A model generated the notes under the pieces. The model was given only the letters and a program-made list of their open reading frames with translations, ran no database searches and was not told where the DNA came from. A stretch of DNA of 64,000 nucleotides from Cristatella mucedo (Eukaryota > Bryozoa > Phylactolaemata > Cristatellidae), in contig WPIO01000296.1 in assembly GCA_009760855.2 (NCBI GenBank), forward strand, positions 52,987 to 116,986, written 5' to 3'. The first letter of the stretch is position 1; each line of letters starts with the position of its first letter. Below are positions 34,401-46,698 of the stretch, piece by piece. The translations under genes were made by a program, and so were the position numbers.

Positions 34401-36040
34401 GAAGCCAACTACATTATTTTAAGCGATCGCACTCGTACAATCTCGGGCAGTCCATGGCAATCCGTGTGCAAGGCTCGGCACAAAGCAACAATCCACTGCA
34501 ATCCGTGGCAAGTTGACACCAAATTGGCTGCACGAAGTGCCAATTGTCATCGCATTTCACATTTCTTTGTGCGAAAAGTGACGTCGTAATACTTTCAAGC
34601 TATTTTGCACGTTAACTGTCAACAATCCACGGCAATTGACAACAATGGTAGGGACCAATACTGAAAACCGTGGCAAATAGAAAAGATATCGTCTGCACCG
34701 CAAGCTCAAATTCTCATTCCACGTAACATCTCACTGCCTGCACACATACTTTCAACCTGCTCTGAAAGTACAATCTTGGGCAATGCATGGCAATCGACGG
34801 CGATGGCACGGGCAAATACGGCAATCCACTGTGGTCCATCGGAAATCACTGGAAAGGGACTGGGCCAAGATCAAATATATCTTTCCTGTCACAGCCCACT
34901 GTGTTGAAAGCTCAATCAAATCCTTTCCACCAATCTCGAACCGACATTCGCGAGCAATGAACGGCAATCGAAAGCAATGTCCTGAGCCAATACCCCAATT
35001 GCCGGCAAATCGAAGAAAAATTGGCTGAGCGGAAGCCTCAATCGTCATTACAAATAAAATTCTGCTGCGTCCAAAGTGAAACCGTGGAATTTTTAAGATG
35101 CTTTGTTTGTTAACTGTCAGCAATGCACGGAAATCAACAGCAATGGTAGGGGCCGATAGCGAAATCCGTGGGAATTTGACAAGATTGGCTGCAAATAACT
35201 GCAACTCTCATTCCACGTAACATGTACATATGTGCTCGCATAATTTTCACCCATGGTGCGTGTTAAATTGACGGCAATTCATGGCAATTGACGGCAATAG
35301 CCCAGAGAAATACGCCAATCCCTAATGGACAGTGACAAATGGACCCAGCCTTGCTGAGAGGAGCTCCAATTTTTCTTACCTATTGCTCTAAACTACATTC
35401 AAAGTGCAGCCACATCCTTTGATACAATCGACGAAGGCACCATCGAGGGCCGTGCGCGGCAATCGACCACAATGGCCCGGTCCCAGCAGCAATCTGGTTC
35501 AAATTTGCCGGAAGTTGGCTATTTAAATTTGTAATTATCCTACCACATAACGGTAACTGTGGGTGCACATGCACTCCTTTTTCGCGTGCAACCTTGGGCT
35601 ATCCATGGCAATCGACTGCTATTACCAGAAACAATACAGCAATCCATGATTTCTGTTACAATTACAAACAAATTTGGTGGGATAATATCAAAATTTTCTA
35701 ATGGAACAGTTTGCTATATTAAAGGTGCAACCACATCCTATCAAGCAATCTTGAACGTACATGCGAGGGCAATGCCCGGGAATCGACAGCAGTGGCCTGG
35801 GAAAATACTGAAATGTATAACGATCCAGCAAAAATAGACAGGACGCTGCTGGGTTAAGCACATATTTTAATTTCTCGTTCGTGTATACTCGATTTTTGGT
35901 GTACCCAGGAAATTCTATTGGTAATGCCAACTCTCGGTGGCTGCTGTGCAATTAACGGCAAAGGCTAAAGGTAATACATCTATTTTCTGCAATCCGTCTC
36001 AAATCGACTACACCTAGGCTGAGCTTATTTACCCAGGTCG
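31500..36040. repeat. Diverged tandem satellite, units of about 150-195 bp
   Basis: A recurring order of words is seen: a 'TTGGCTGCGCAAGCTCTAAT' type word, CATTCCACGTAACAT, TGCAATC, GGCAATCGAC, then a GGCCCGGGCAAATAC type word, then CAATCCACTGCAATCCACTG. The GGCCCGGGCAAATAC-like anchor appears near 33401, 33596, 33780, 33948, 34134, 34297, 34470, 34649, 34803, 34979, 35145, 35300, 35475, 35625, 35792 and 35960, a mean step near 170. Copies continue less clearly to the left, to about 31.5 kb. Units differ strongly from each other, so the array is old. The open frames scattered through it are not genes. A shorter period of about 10 bases (CAATCCACTG) is visible inside units. Confidence 0.82.
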
Positions 36041-36048
36041 TTGTCGTT

Positions 36049-36118
36049 TGGCTATACAAAACTCTCCTGTGTAACACCCACACAGTCTGTGTGGGGTTGC
36101 AGACGGAGATACATTACA
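36049..36118 (+). mobile_element. LINE-B 3' end, extreme 5' truncation
   Basis: Plus strand. About 70 bases match the terminal part of LINE-B (CTATACAAAACTCTCCTG ... GACGGAGATACATTACA). It lies at the right edge of the satellite and is the kind of very short insertion that target-primed reverse transcription leaves. Confidence 0.75.
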
Positions 36119-37805
36119 ATGTGCTCTTGGAAGTAGAGCTTCTCGTGGTAGATGGTAGTGGATTGCTAATTGGGAACCTGCCGTTGAAATCAATTGCAGT
36201 GTAATGCATGAGAACACATGCACATGAGATACAATTGCACGGGTTAATATTAACTAAGTGCCTATATCAAATCTAACTTAGAGCTTCGAGTTGACGGTTT
36301 CAGGATTGTTTGCACTCGATTAGAGTAGATTGTAGTATTTGCCTAGGCCGTTACGGGCGATTGGTTTCAATTGCAAGCTTATTGAACGATTTGAGCACAT
36401 AATGTGTGGTGAATTCAAGGCGAACTAAAATGTATTGCTGAGGATTTAGTTACAGGCCTCCATGTATGCACCTCATTTGCATGAGTGTTCGTGTTTACGC
36501 AACGACATAAAGTTTGGTGGATACATAAAATCAAGGATGCACAACGGTATTCACTCGAAATTTGAGCTCGGCAATCCCAAGGTATTGTTGATTGGTGTCA
36601 GCCAAATTAGAGGAGATGGTGGTGAATAAGTTGGATCGGGGTAATTCGTCGACCCAACACCGGAGTATGAGCAAAAAGTTACAGGTTGATGCTGAAGGAC
36701 AAAAATAAATCAAGGGTGCACAAAACTGGGCTTATGCCTACAAATATTTTCGCTGGCGATGCCAACATTTTCCCAAATTCTGTAAACTAAATATTAAGGG
36801 ACCAACGATATCCGACATTGTCCTACCCACAGGGCTATGTTTTAATGATGGAGGCTGGTGATACAATGCTGAGAGAAGCCACCAAGCTCAATCACACGAA
36901 TATCATTCATGTGTGAGGCTGATAACGAAATAGGGCTAAGGGCCGCCAAGTTCACACAAGAGAATATGCTGAGTGCGTGAGCGGCTAGACAATTTGTGGT
37001 ATAGTAAGTTTAAATAAATAAAACTAGTGCAAAGCGTCAAATATCCATACTTGGATGCTGTGTGGTCTAGTAATAGTCTCACATACTTAAGAAATCCAAA
37101 AATTGACTAATTACCTTAGATTATTTGACAGATACATTCGTCGTTGAACCGTGCCATTGGCTTGGCTTTAGCTGTCTGTGTTCTGAGTTTGCCATTGGCT
37201 GCGGTCTATATCGGTTGATGGTTCTTTAGATAATAAAGCGATCGCAGGCTTTGTATACCTCTAGCTGTGTAAAACTCTCGAGGCCTAACTTCTTAGAACG
37301 TTTGCCTACAGCATTGAGCTAGTCTGCTTGATTTCGGACTAAATTTTGGCAGACACGAAAGCTTAATGGTTTGCTTTCAGTCAGCTGAAGGATGCAGCGT
37401 TCTAGCTGACTAGGAGTCTAGCCATGACCGTTTGGGTAATCTAAGATTTGATTGGTGCATAGGTTTACTTTTTTCAAAATTTTAAGGTGTTAGCCGAATA
37501 CTGGATTTAAGGCTGCTAAAAAGTGCTCTCATAAAAACTGCTCGCTGATTATGCAGCTATAGCCTTCTGACTGCACGAGTTGATTTCGATACGATATGCT
37601 CTGGTTACTTAGTTAGCCCGTTTTGAAAGGTTCGGCATTTATTGAACTCGGATGTAGAGCGTGCGTTTCTGTGCGACTTTCGAGTTTCCATTCTTTTTTT
37701 AAAGTGAAGGACTTAAGAGACGATTCTTGCTTGTGTCCACAAACGTAGCCAAACGTACAAAAGAACTATTGTTTAATTAGCACATTTCCATAACACGTTC
37801 ATTAA
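36119..37805. other. Unannotated intergenic or intronic stretch
   Basis: No repeat family named, and no exon with both splice borders was found on either strand. The longest frames are short and without motifs. Confidence 0.4.
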
Positions 37806-40800
37806 TCATAATGTTAATATTAATGCATTTGATAAAGCTCCCTCAAAGAATTTAGTCTCTTTCTAATCGCTTTACATTAACTGCAAAGGGAAATGAATGG
37901 TGAGTGATATCATGCTTGATAAACAACGTGAATGACATGGTAATAGGTGACATGTACAAGGTAAGCACCCAAGTGTGGTTAGTGGCAGCATGCACTGTGT
38001 CAGCAAGCATAAGCACGTAAAGAACACATCACAGGCACCGACTCAATCCTGTAATCAATTTTTTACATCTTTTTTTAATGTGGTCAAGTCGAGTGATAAT
38101 TTCACGCAAGTCGGGAGGGAATTCCAGGCATTGGGAGAATACGAACTAACTGCACGGCCTCTAAAGGATTTAAGGTTTGTACGAGGTAGTGATAAACTGT
38201 CAGATTCCGAAAAGCAGATGGTACTATGTTTAGCCAGCTGGGGGAGTAGATCTGAGAGATAGGCTAGAGCCAAAGGATGAAGTGGCCTAAAAGTTAGCAA
38301 CAAAACTTTTAAGTCGATCCGTTGCTTGACTGGTTGCCAGTGCCGGTAGGCGAGAAGTGGTATGATGTGGCAACTGCGACGCACACGACAAACAAGCCTA
38401 GCTGCAGAGTTTTGCACCAGCTGTAATTGCCTGATTGCTCATGCCAGTAGGCCAGCAAGCAGGCAGTTACAGAAGTCAAGTCAGGATGTCACGAATGCGT
38501 TGACTAACTTAGACATGGTATCCTTATCAAAACAAGCCCGAATTTTAGCAATGTTATGTAGCTGAAAGTAGGCATATTTGACTGTAGAGCTGATGTGGTC
38601 GTCTAACGAGAGATCACTCTGGAACGCGACATCTAGATTTCGAGCTGATTCAACTGAAGATATGCTGGCTGAGCCAATTTTGAGCGTCAGCCTTTCCAAT
38701 TTTTGAATTACACTGGGTTTGCCCATAACTAGTAAGTTAGTTCTATCATCGTTTGGCTTTAGAAAATTTGCTGCCATCAATGTTCGGATGTCATCAATAC
38801 ATACAGCAAGGGAGTTGAGAGAATTCGAAGTGCTCGAAGGCTGGAAGGGATCAAAGGAAACGTACAACTGAGTGTCATTGCATAAAAGTGAAAGCCTAGA
38901 TTGTGCTTGACAATTACATCAGCAAGAAGGAGAGTATAAACCATGAAAAGAACTGGACCTAGCACCGAGCCCAGCAGTACCCCATATTTCAGAGGTACCT
39001 CGCATGATCTTTGTCCATTCACGTCAATACTCTCCCACTGAGATAGGACCTGAACCACTGCAGAGCAGTGCCAGTGATGCCCAGGGAAGATAAAAGGCTC
39101 TCTAGAAGAGCTTTGTGATCGATAGTATCAAAAGCCGCCGAAAGATCAAGCAAAACAAGCAGAGACACTCAACCCGGAGAACCCAACAAATTCGGAGAAA
39201 CTCTCACTATGTCTGCATTGCTTAGTAGGTCGTTGTACACCCTAAGCAATGCCGACTGTGTTAAGTGATTAGCTCTAAAGCCAGACTTGAACTTACTAGC
39301 AAGGCTTGAGGTTTCAAATAATAGTGAGCCGCGACGGCTCACTAGGTAATGTGGTTGCTTTCACAACCCCGATCCCGAGGGTTCCATTCCTGCAGCGGGC
39401 GTTCCTTTATCGCAGCTGCAAGTGGTGGTGATAGCCTTAAAGGCTCTTCTGTCGCTATGCAGAAAGAGGCGTTTGAATCAGCTAGAATTTATTTGTGAGT
39501 CGTAATGGCTCACTAGGTAAGGTGGTTGCTTTTCATGACCTCGGTCCCTAGGTCGCGGCTCGAATTTTGCAGCAGGTAATCGCCACCACAAACGGTTTTG
39601 ATAGTCGTAAAGGCTGTTCTGTCGCTATGCATAAAGAGGCTGATAAATCAGCTAGTATTTACTTATATGGTGAGCAGTAATGGTTCACTAGGTAAGGCTG
39701 TTGCTTTTTACGAACTTGGCCCCAAGGTCGTGGGTTCGAATCCTGTGGTGGGCAATCCTTTATAGCCACTGCAAGCTGTGGTAATAGCCGTAAAGGCTAT
39801 TCTGTCGCTATACAAAAAGACGCTGTTAAGTCGGTTAGTATTTTTTGAATATATGAGTTCTGCTTGTCATCCACGACTTGCTCCAGTGTCTTTGATGAGA
39901 ATGATAGAAGGAGACTGGGCGGTAGTTGCTCAAGTAATCTTGGTCTAGTGTCCCTTTGTTGAGAAGTGGCCTGACTACAGTTTTTTGAAATTTCCTGGGA
40001 CATGAGCTGAGGCTAATGACATATTAATGGTGTTAGTTATGCATGGTAGCAGCAGATCAATGCAACGCAGGAGCAGAACAGTGGAAATCGGGTCCAGAGG
40101 ACTTTCTTCTTTGATTGGATTATTAAATGAACTTTAGAAGGACATCACTAGCGACCTGCTTGCATTTAGACTTTAAGCTGCAGCCGGGAATCGGGGATAA
40201 GCAATCTAGGGGGCATGTTGTCATCACAGACATGGACTTCTGATCATGTATGTCTATCAAAGAATCGCAAAGAAGCACAAAGAATCGAGAAAAGCGATCG
40301 GCTAGATCGTCAAAAGGATCATCAGGTAAGGTAAGGAAGCTAATCTTGAAGCGTTTGAGATGGTTGATCGTCGACATCAGCATTTTTGGATCGTGGACCT
40401 GTGATTCAACAATGTTTTTATAGAAGCTAGACTTTGCCTTTGCTAGGATCGATTGGTACGACCTACAGTAGTCGTCATATGCCTGTCGATAGACAGTCAG
40501 TCCCGATGTTTTGTATGCTTTTTCAAGCTTGAGCTTAGTAGACCTGGCTAGTTTACTGTCTGTGGTAAACCATAGGCCGTCTGTGCGAGGGCACACAGTG
40601 CGCTCAGCCAGAGGTGCAAACTCGTCTACCGTGTCAGCTGTGTCGTATTGTAGCTATCCCCAATGATGACAGATCGCAGGGAGGACTGAGCAGCAGAGGC
40701 GAAGCAGATATTCTCGCACGGACTGCATCGATGTCAAGGGTCTTGAGGTTTCGCGATTCGCAGGTTATTTTAGAGGGGAAGATGGGCACACACTGTAGAT

Positions 40801-41430
40801 TAAATGAGATTTGCATGAGGTCAGATAAGCAGGATTTTTTAATAATTGGTGATGACAGAGTGCAGTTGTATGAGAAAATCTGGTCGAACGTGTGACCCTT
40901 GATGTGAGTAGGGCCATGGCATGAGCCACAAGAGACAATGAGTCAGTCCATGCACAAAATTAAGTGATGAAGATGGCAGATAACTTATCGAAGTAAACTT
41001 TGAAATAACCCCTAACGAGGAACGATCGATTTCTCTCATACAGAATCGAAACGAGACCAAAGAAATCTGAGAAAAGGGAGGATTTGGTACCTGGTAGGCT
41101 AGAGTACTGCCACTATCGGCAACTAGTTTTAGGGTGAGGCCAAGACTATTGATTCAAAAGACTGCTTTGAGGGTACTGCGAATGGCTTGCAGTTGAATTT
41201 CGAGCGCTCGATAACAGCAACTTCACTTCTAGTTTTGATTGATCTAGGGACCTGAAAGAATGAGAAACTAGTTGGGGTTGCTTTTTTAATTGTCATGCAG
41301 TTTTTCGATTATAGCCAAGTTTCAGTTAGGGCGAGCAGGTCGATACCATTTTCAGTCTGCTGGCAGATGAAATGCTCTCGAAATTCTAAGTAAAAGGCAT
41401 TCCAAAGAACACATTTATTTATTAAAAAGC
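37806..41430 (-). mobile_element. LINE-A, most complete copy, interrupted by SINE-A trimer
   Basis: Minus strand. From the right: the endonuclease start (LLALTETWL at about 41312-41345), the endonuclease C-terminus, a linker (DGLWFTTDSKLARSTKLKL near 40540), RT with SKTLEQVV near 39890, an RT palm with GSVLGPVLF near 38950, and the YADD region near 38895 carrying a one-base deletion. The C-terminal domain follows (RLVCRVRRSCHIIPLL, RTNLKSF, NAWNSLPTCV), then 3' UTR, hairpin and ATT-type tail at 37806. The SINE-A array at 39324-39850 splits the RT. Several frameshifts show it is dead. Without the SINEs it spans about 3.1 kb. No ORF1 was recognised. CR1/L2 group by motif order. Confidence 0.85.
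39324..39850 (+). repeat. Tandem trimer of SINE-A
   Basis: Three head-to-tail SINE-A units start at about 39324, 39495 and 39670 (steps of 171 and 175). Each has an A box of the type TGGCTCACTAGGTAAGGTGG, a B-box region (best in the third, GTGGGTTCGAATCCTGTG), the body phrase ATAGCCxTAAAGGCTxTTCTG, and an end AAAGAGGCTGxTAAATCAGC. The three differ from one another, so the trimer is not a recent assembly error. Inserted inside the LINE-A RT. Confidence 0.85.
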
Positions 41431-42317
41431 CAAATGCATAAAAATACAATCAGCTGTGAATAATCGCCACATAGCCAGATGAGCCTTACAACCTACTTGT
41501 GCGAAAGGCTGAGGTTAAAAACCTGTAGCTGCACTTTAATAAGACAAGTAACAATAACTTGGTCACGAGGCATTATATTATAAGTCAAACTAGAAGGACA
41601 ATTGAGAGAGAAAGAGATTATTGTCATTAATAAAAAAACCGTAAGCATCATGATGGTCAAGAGATTTAGAGAACTCGCTTGATATGTCAGTGAACGGATT
41701 CAATATAACTTGGTGCATTTTTAAATGCAAACTTTCTGCCAACTAGCGTTGGGCTGAAGGGCTTGCCCGTTACCAGTAGATAGTTTTGGACACAGCTTCA
41801 CAATGAAGAAGTAGAGAAAGCCGAACAATGACCAATATATATCAAGTAACTTCCTCATTCGTTGATGATATGTGACAAAGAAATAGTGCTTCTGAGGACA
41901 CTTAAAAAGGCGTATTTTGTACATTTCCTTTCAGCGGTGTTAAAATGATGAAGACTCCGACGCCTTAGTTAGGGGTCTTAATTGAAGTTCAGTGATGAGT
42001 ATGCCGAATCCTTGTTTCTCTGCGTCGTATCCAAAGATACATAAGTTTCATCCTTCAAGGAGCCTATCGTAAAGTAATCGTAACGTCAAACAATGGAATT
42101 GTAAAGACCAGGTCGTGGGCAATCACATCTTTCATTGGAATACCACAAAATTTATTTTGTATCTCAATGCTATCGTGGGAATGCACACTATGACCTACCA
42201 CTACTAATCAACGTGGCACCTTGCGATTAAGATTTCATCTAGAGCTGCTCTTCATTAGAAACTGCACCCGAAATTTAGGCAAACGCTTTAATGCAGTTTA
42301 TTTTATATTACAACAAA
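41431..42317. other. Sequence upstream of the LINE-A, no firm feature
   Basis: It may contain the 5' region of the LINE-A. A minus-strand ATG frame (41721-41924, 67 codons) reads MYKIRLFKCPQKHYFFV and could be an element ORF or chance. No motif was recognised. Confidence 0.3.
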
Positions 42318-42922
42318 AAGCTTGACTGTAGCGTAACATCACACCACTTCTCACCGACCTGCACTGGTCACCAGTTAAGCAACGGATTGACTTCAAGGTT
42401 TTGTAGCTCACTTTTAGGTCATTTTATTCTTTGGCTCCAGCCTATCACTTAGATGTACTCTCTCACCAGGCCAAGCATCGTACCATCCGCTTTTCGGAAT
42501 CCAACAGTTTACCAAAACTCGGACAAACCTCCAATCCTTTGGAGACCGTGCATTTACCTCACATGGTCCCAAAGCCTGGAAATTGATCCCGACTTGCGTC
42601 AGAACATTCCCTGACTTGACCACATTTAAAAAGAACTTAAGAAACACACCCATTTAGAACAGCATTAATCGGATCCCTGTGATTCGTCTTTCACGTGCTT
42701 ATGCGTGCTGACACTGTGCATGCTGCAACTAACCACATTTGCATGCTGACCGTATGCATGTCACCCCTAACCACGTTGTGTATCAAGCATGATATTACTC
42801 ACAATTCAATTGTGTTTCCATTTGCAGCAAATGTAAAATGCCGAGAAAGAGATTAAGTTCTCTGAGGGCGGTTTATCAAGCGCATTATGATTATTATTAT
42901 TATCATTATTATTATTATTAAC
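42318..42922 (+). mobile_element. LINE-A C-terminal region and 3' end
   Basis: Plus strand: words equivalent to SHHFSPTCTG.QLSNGLTSRF, KSF, KAWN, then 3' UTR, hairpin and a run of ATT/ATC repeats to 42922. 5'-truncated. Confidence 0.8.
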
Positions 42923-42984
42923 GTAGATCTCGTTAATGGACTTAAATATGGTGATCAATTTCTAAGAATTTTTAAAGCCCAGAG

Positions 42985-43957
42985 TGTGAATTGCGACTAA
43001 CAAGACTTACAGCGGAAAACTTCCTGAAGTTAAATGATGATAAAACCGAACTACTGCTCATAGGACACCATAAGCGTGTAGCTGGGCTAAAAGGCTTTGC
43101 TCTTCTAATAGGTGATGCTATTGTGCGACCTTCACCACGTGCTCGTAATCTAGGTGTCGTGTTCGACAGCTGCCTCAATTTCAAAAGCTTCATTCAGAAG
43201 ACTGCCTCTACAGCTAGCCATCACATCTGATCCTTATCCGAGATTAGAAGCTGTCTCCCACAGTGGCTTGTAAAATATTTAACTAGCTCTTTAGTTCTGT
43301 CTTGGCTTGATTATTGTAATTCCCTTTTGGCTGGGCTACCAAAGAAAGCTATTATGCCACTACAGCGGACTATGAATATGGCTGCAAGGCTGGTCTTCAA
43401 GTCCCAGCGGTTTGAGCTTGTGTCACGTTTGCTGAAAGAGCTAGGATGTTTGCCGGTTGAGCAAAGGATACAGAGCAAAGTTCTTATGCTGACCCACAAG
43501 GCCAGCCACGGCTTGGCTCCTTCATACCTAGCTGAACTGCTGCATCAGTTTCAGCCAGTTCGCGCCCTCAGATCCTGTGTGGACAATAAATTAGCTGTCC
43601 CATTCCTCCGCTTAAAGACAGTTGGCGACAGAAGCTTTAGCTCTGCAGGTCCTAGACTGTGGAACTCGCTTCCACAATTCTTACGCAACGACATCTACTC
43701 TCCAACTGCCGACTATGGCACATCTTTTTCAGCGGTCCTGAACTGCTACTTCTATGCTACTCACTACCTCAACTGCTCACCTAACTCTGCTATGCTTCCC
43801 ACTTTCTCTTTGTTGTGTGAGACGAAGCCTGTTGGCTACCGAATGCGTACCGAAAGCCGCTTAGGCTGTGAGTGTGCTATACAAAACTCTCCTGCGTAAC
43901 ACCCACATGGTCTTTTTGACTTTGTGGAGTTACTGACGGAGATACATTACATTACAG
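42985..43957 (+). mobile_element. LINE-B C-terminal half and 3' end
   Basis: Plus strand. It starts just after the YADD region ([18 protein letters not shown]), continues with LDYCNSLLAGLPKK, GLAPSYLAEL, GPRLWNSLPQF and ESRLGCECAIQNSPA, a stop at 43897, and the 3' UTR ending GATACATTACATTACAG. The last 190 codons are open, so this copy is young. It inserted directly downstream of a LINE-A tail. Confidence 0.85.
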
Positions 43958-44861
43958 CGATATTAAAAGTGACCTGATTTAACAGGCTAATCTAGGTGGC
44001 AGTATAATAGCATCGGCCGAAATTACTTCATCCTGCAGTCGGCTGCAAGAATCTTCGCTCAGCATACCAACGATATGGATCGTAAGTTAGAGACCTTACC
44101 AATAGAAAAAGACAGAAGACTTAGAATTAAGATAATTCAAATTGGGAGAAAACGGATAAGCTAAATAGTAAGTTATCCAACATTGTTTCTCAACCTGGAA
44201 GTGATGCCGACGCTCTAGTCTAGAGGGAGAAATCGTCGTCTTCAAACAAAATTGAAGCCTAATCTAGATAACTATCCCATCTCGACAGCACGATAGCTTA
44301 ACCATATTACTTTTAAATACAGCTCATTAAAAAAATGTAAGCAATTAAGGCAAAGAAAAAGTGATTACATAAGTTGTACTGATGGCAGCTCTGATTTTGT
44401 CACATGAGCTGCAAAACCTTGCAATGTGTCATTACGAATAACGATGGGGTATACGTCATATCATCGTAATTTTGTGCTTTAGACAATCAATGGGTCCAAA
44501 TTATTAAGATCTAACTATGAAATTGTTGAGATTGGTTTGACTGGATGAAAAGTTATTAATTGCATCATACTTTTCCAATATTCCAAAGGTTATTCTAACT
44601 CCTACATTAGCCAGATAAAACCTCAAACGTACAACTGTCAACTTAATTCACTCCTTTTGCTGTAAGAATATTCAAAGTAGCAAAGTTATGTTGGAATCTG
44701 TAAATGTATTTGTTTAGTCGGGGATACAAAAAAGTCTAACGCCTTACTTAAATCATTTAGAAGAATACGAGACATTTATGTCATTATCGTGACACATTGT
44801 GGAGAGTCAAGGAAGCTAGTTTACTTCTGTTTGATAATGATAAGAAAAACAAAAAAAATTC
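43958..44861. other. No firm feature
   Basis: A/T rich. A plus-strand stretch near 44085-44160 (KLETLPIEKDRRLRIKIIQI) resembles the loose coding style of transposon remnants but was not identified. Confidence 0.3.
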
Positions 44862-44990
44862 TAATTTGTATTGTTCTATAGAAGATCCCGATCTCTATTC
44901 AGGCGCCTACTTATGCCGCGGGGCTTGAGCCTGGGACCTCAACCAAACCTCGGTCGGGCAAGCATCTTACCCACTGGGCCAAAAATCGCT
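44862..44990 (-). repeat. SINE-B
   Basis: Minus strand: A box TGGCCCAGTGGGTAAGATG, B box near GGCTCAAGCCC, and a tail with GCGCCTGAATAGAGATCGGG. The terminal hairpin is partly lost. Confidence 0.68.
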
Positions 44991-45059
44991 TATGCAACAC
45001 TGCTTAGAGGATTGGCTGTATGTACGTTGTGTGAAAATAATTTCATTCTTTTAAAAGTT

Positions 45060-45220
45060 ATTCATTTGTAATGAGCCCTAAGAGAACTTAATCTCTAAAA
45101 ATAAAATGATTTCATGTGCTTCACGCATGCCACAGGGCTCCAGCAAATGACCTTGGTCATCAAATATATTCACAATTTCTTTGATCAGGACAAGCATCTT
45201 AACTACTGGGCCAAATTTTG
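45060..45220 (-). repeat. SINE-B with internal insertions
   Basis: Minus strand. The order of head (CAGTAGTTAAGATGCTTGTC), B-box region and tail (AGAGATTAAGTTCTCTTAGG, then CATTACAAATGAA) is kept, but extra A/T-rich bases separate the parts. Confidence 0.6.
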
Positions 45221-45999
45221 AGATCACATCTACCTCAAGAAATAGGCATTCAGTAGAGTTATGTCTGTCTCCAGTAAAGTGAATTGCTAGTGACCTTAAC
45301 AGTAGAAAACAGTCGTCGAAACTCGGGTTTTATGTTTCGAAAGATATATCTTCAAACAGTGTCTTGAAGAATGTTAACGATGTCTTCTGCTCAACAGAAA
45401 TGAATACTTGTTATCTAAAACTAGTAAATATAGCTCCCTAACATAGTGCCCTCGCAGAAACCAATCTTCACATAATGGCTGTACGGAATATACCCAAAAA
45501 TTAATAGCTAAGGGTTTACTGGTACTAGCTATGGTATGCTTGGACAACAATGCAATAGCACATGATTATCACGAATAGAGCACAATGCAAGTGTGTATAA
45601 CCATGATCTGACGGCTCTCGGATGTATTATTGATGGTAAGAAACTTAATTTAACCACGTACAACTTGCTCACAGTGAATATAGGAGCACAAATGAATTAT
45701 GGAAGCTGCATCGATCTTTAGGCTATAGGTTTTCAACTTGAGGCAGGCATTAGGCAGCCAACCGTTATTAGTCAGATGTATTCAAAGTTAAGCCTCAAAA
45801 TGTTTGTGGCGGTCGTAGTGCCAATTTTTCTCAAAGCAGGCTGTTAGGTGGTATTGAGTCTCCTAGTGAGCTGGGCGGATATATTTATCATAAAGTATAG
45901 ATCAGCCTATTTAACTGGCTCATTCACATAGCGAAACATGAGCCATCGACGCTATCCCCACCATTTGCACAAAGAAATAAAGGATTGGCGGCTGCACAC
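45221..45999. other. No firm feature
   Basis: No repeat or exon could be named in this interval. Confidence 0.4.
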
Positions 46000-46450
46000 A
46001 GCTCAGACTTGAGTTCTCAAGTGCAAGCACCGACCACTGGCAAACACTAAGAGAAAAAGGATGTGAGGATAGCAACAGCTGAGTGACATCAGTGAAGAAT
46101 TTGAGAAGGTCAGGGTCATTTTGTCGATGCCGTCGGATAAGTAGATAATTAAGTGTTTATGAGAAAAATGGGTACCAGACCTCAACCAAGGTAAAACCAA
46201 CTTTTAGGGCCTCAAAATAAAGGAAACCCAATTGCAGTTTGCATTCAATGTCTCCTGCTGAGGTAGGACCTCAATCTATTAAGAACTCTTCGTATGATAA
46301 CCAGTCGTATCGAGAGATAATCCAGCTGAGTATGGCTGTCGATAATCTCTCATGCTGCTAAGAGATCTAGGAGAAGCAGCAAATCAGCTAAACCTTGAAA
46401 CAATCTTCACCCGTTTCACTTAAACCTTTGGCAAACCAGTTTCTATGAAC
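46000..46450 (-). mobile_element. LINE-A RT fragment, strongly decayed
   Basis: Minus strand. Words such as CTGAGGTAGGACCTCAATC and GTATCGAGAGATAAT ... GCTAAGAGATCTAGGAG correspond to the segment of the RT coding region seen at 39.05-39.17 kb. No open frame remains. Confidence 0.45.
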
Positions 46451-46698
46451 CTTTAGATCTGGGTCCCGGTTTTAACATACCAAAAGAGCAGAGGAGCTGA
46501 TGCAATAACTGATAGTATTAAAACCGCTGCTTGGCCACCACTTATAAAGATAAGATAAGTGTCTAAGATAAAATCTAGCATCCCCTTCGTTCAATCGTTA
46601 AACTATTTCTATTTATACATGGGGAGGTACTTACTGCATAACCATGGAAACAAATAAAAGAGCCGTTATGGCAAGTAGCAACAGGCATATATACTTAT

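Noticed and set aside
33186-35951. Many 60-150 codon frames on both strands
   Set aside because: All fall in the tandem satellite; they follow the repeat and are not conserved between units.
39661-39770. Possible functional tRNA gene
   Set aside because: A and B boxes are good, but the flanking sequence is the SINE-A body and the acceptor stem does not pair; it is a SINE head.
42886-42922. ATT-rich arrays as independent microsatellites or CRISPR-like repeats
   Set aside because: Each such run here follows the LINE-A 3' hairpin, so they are element tails; no spacers exist.
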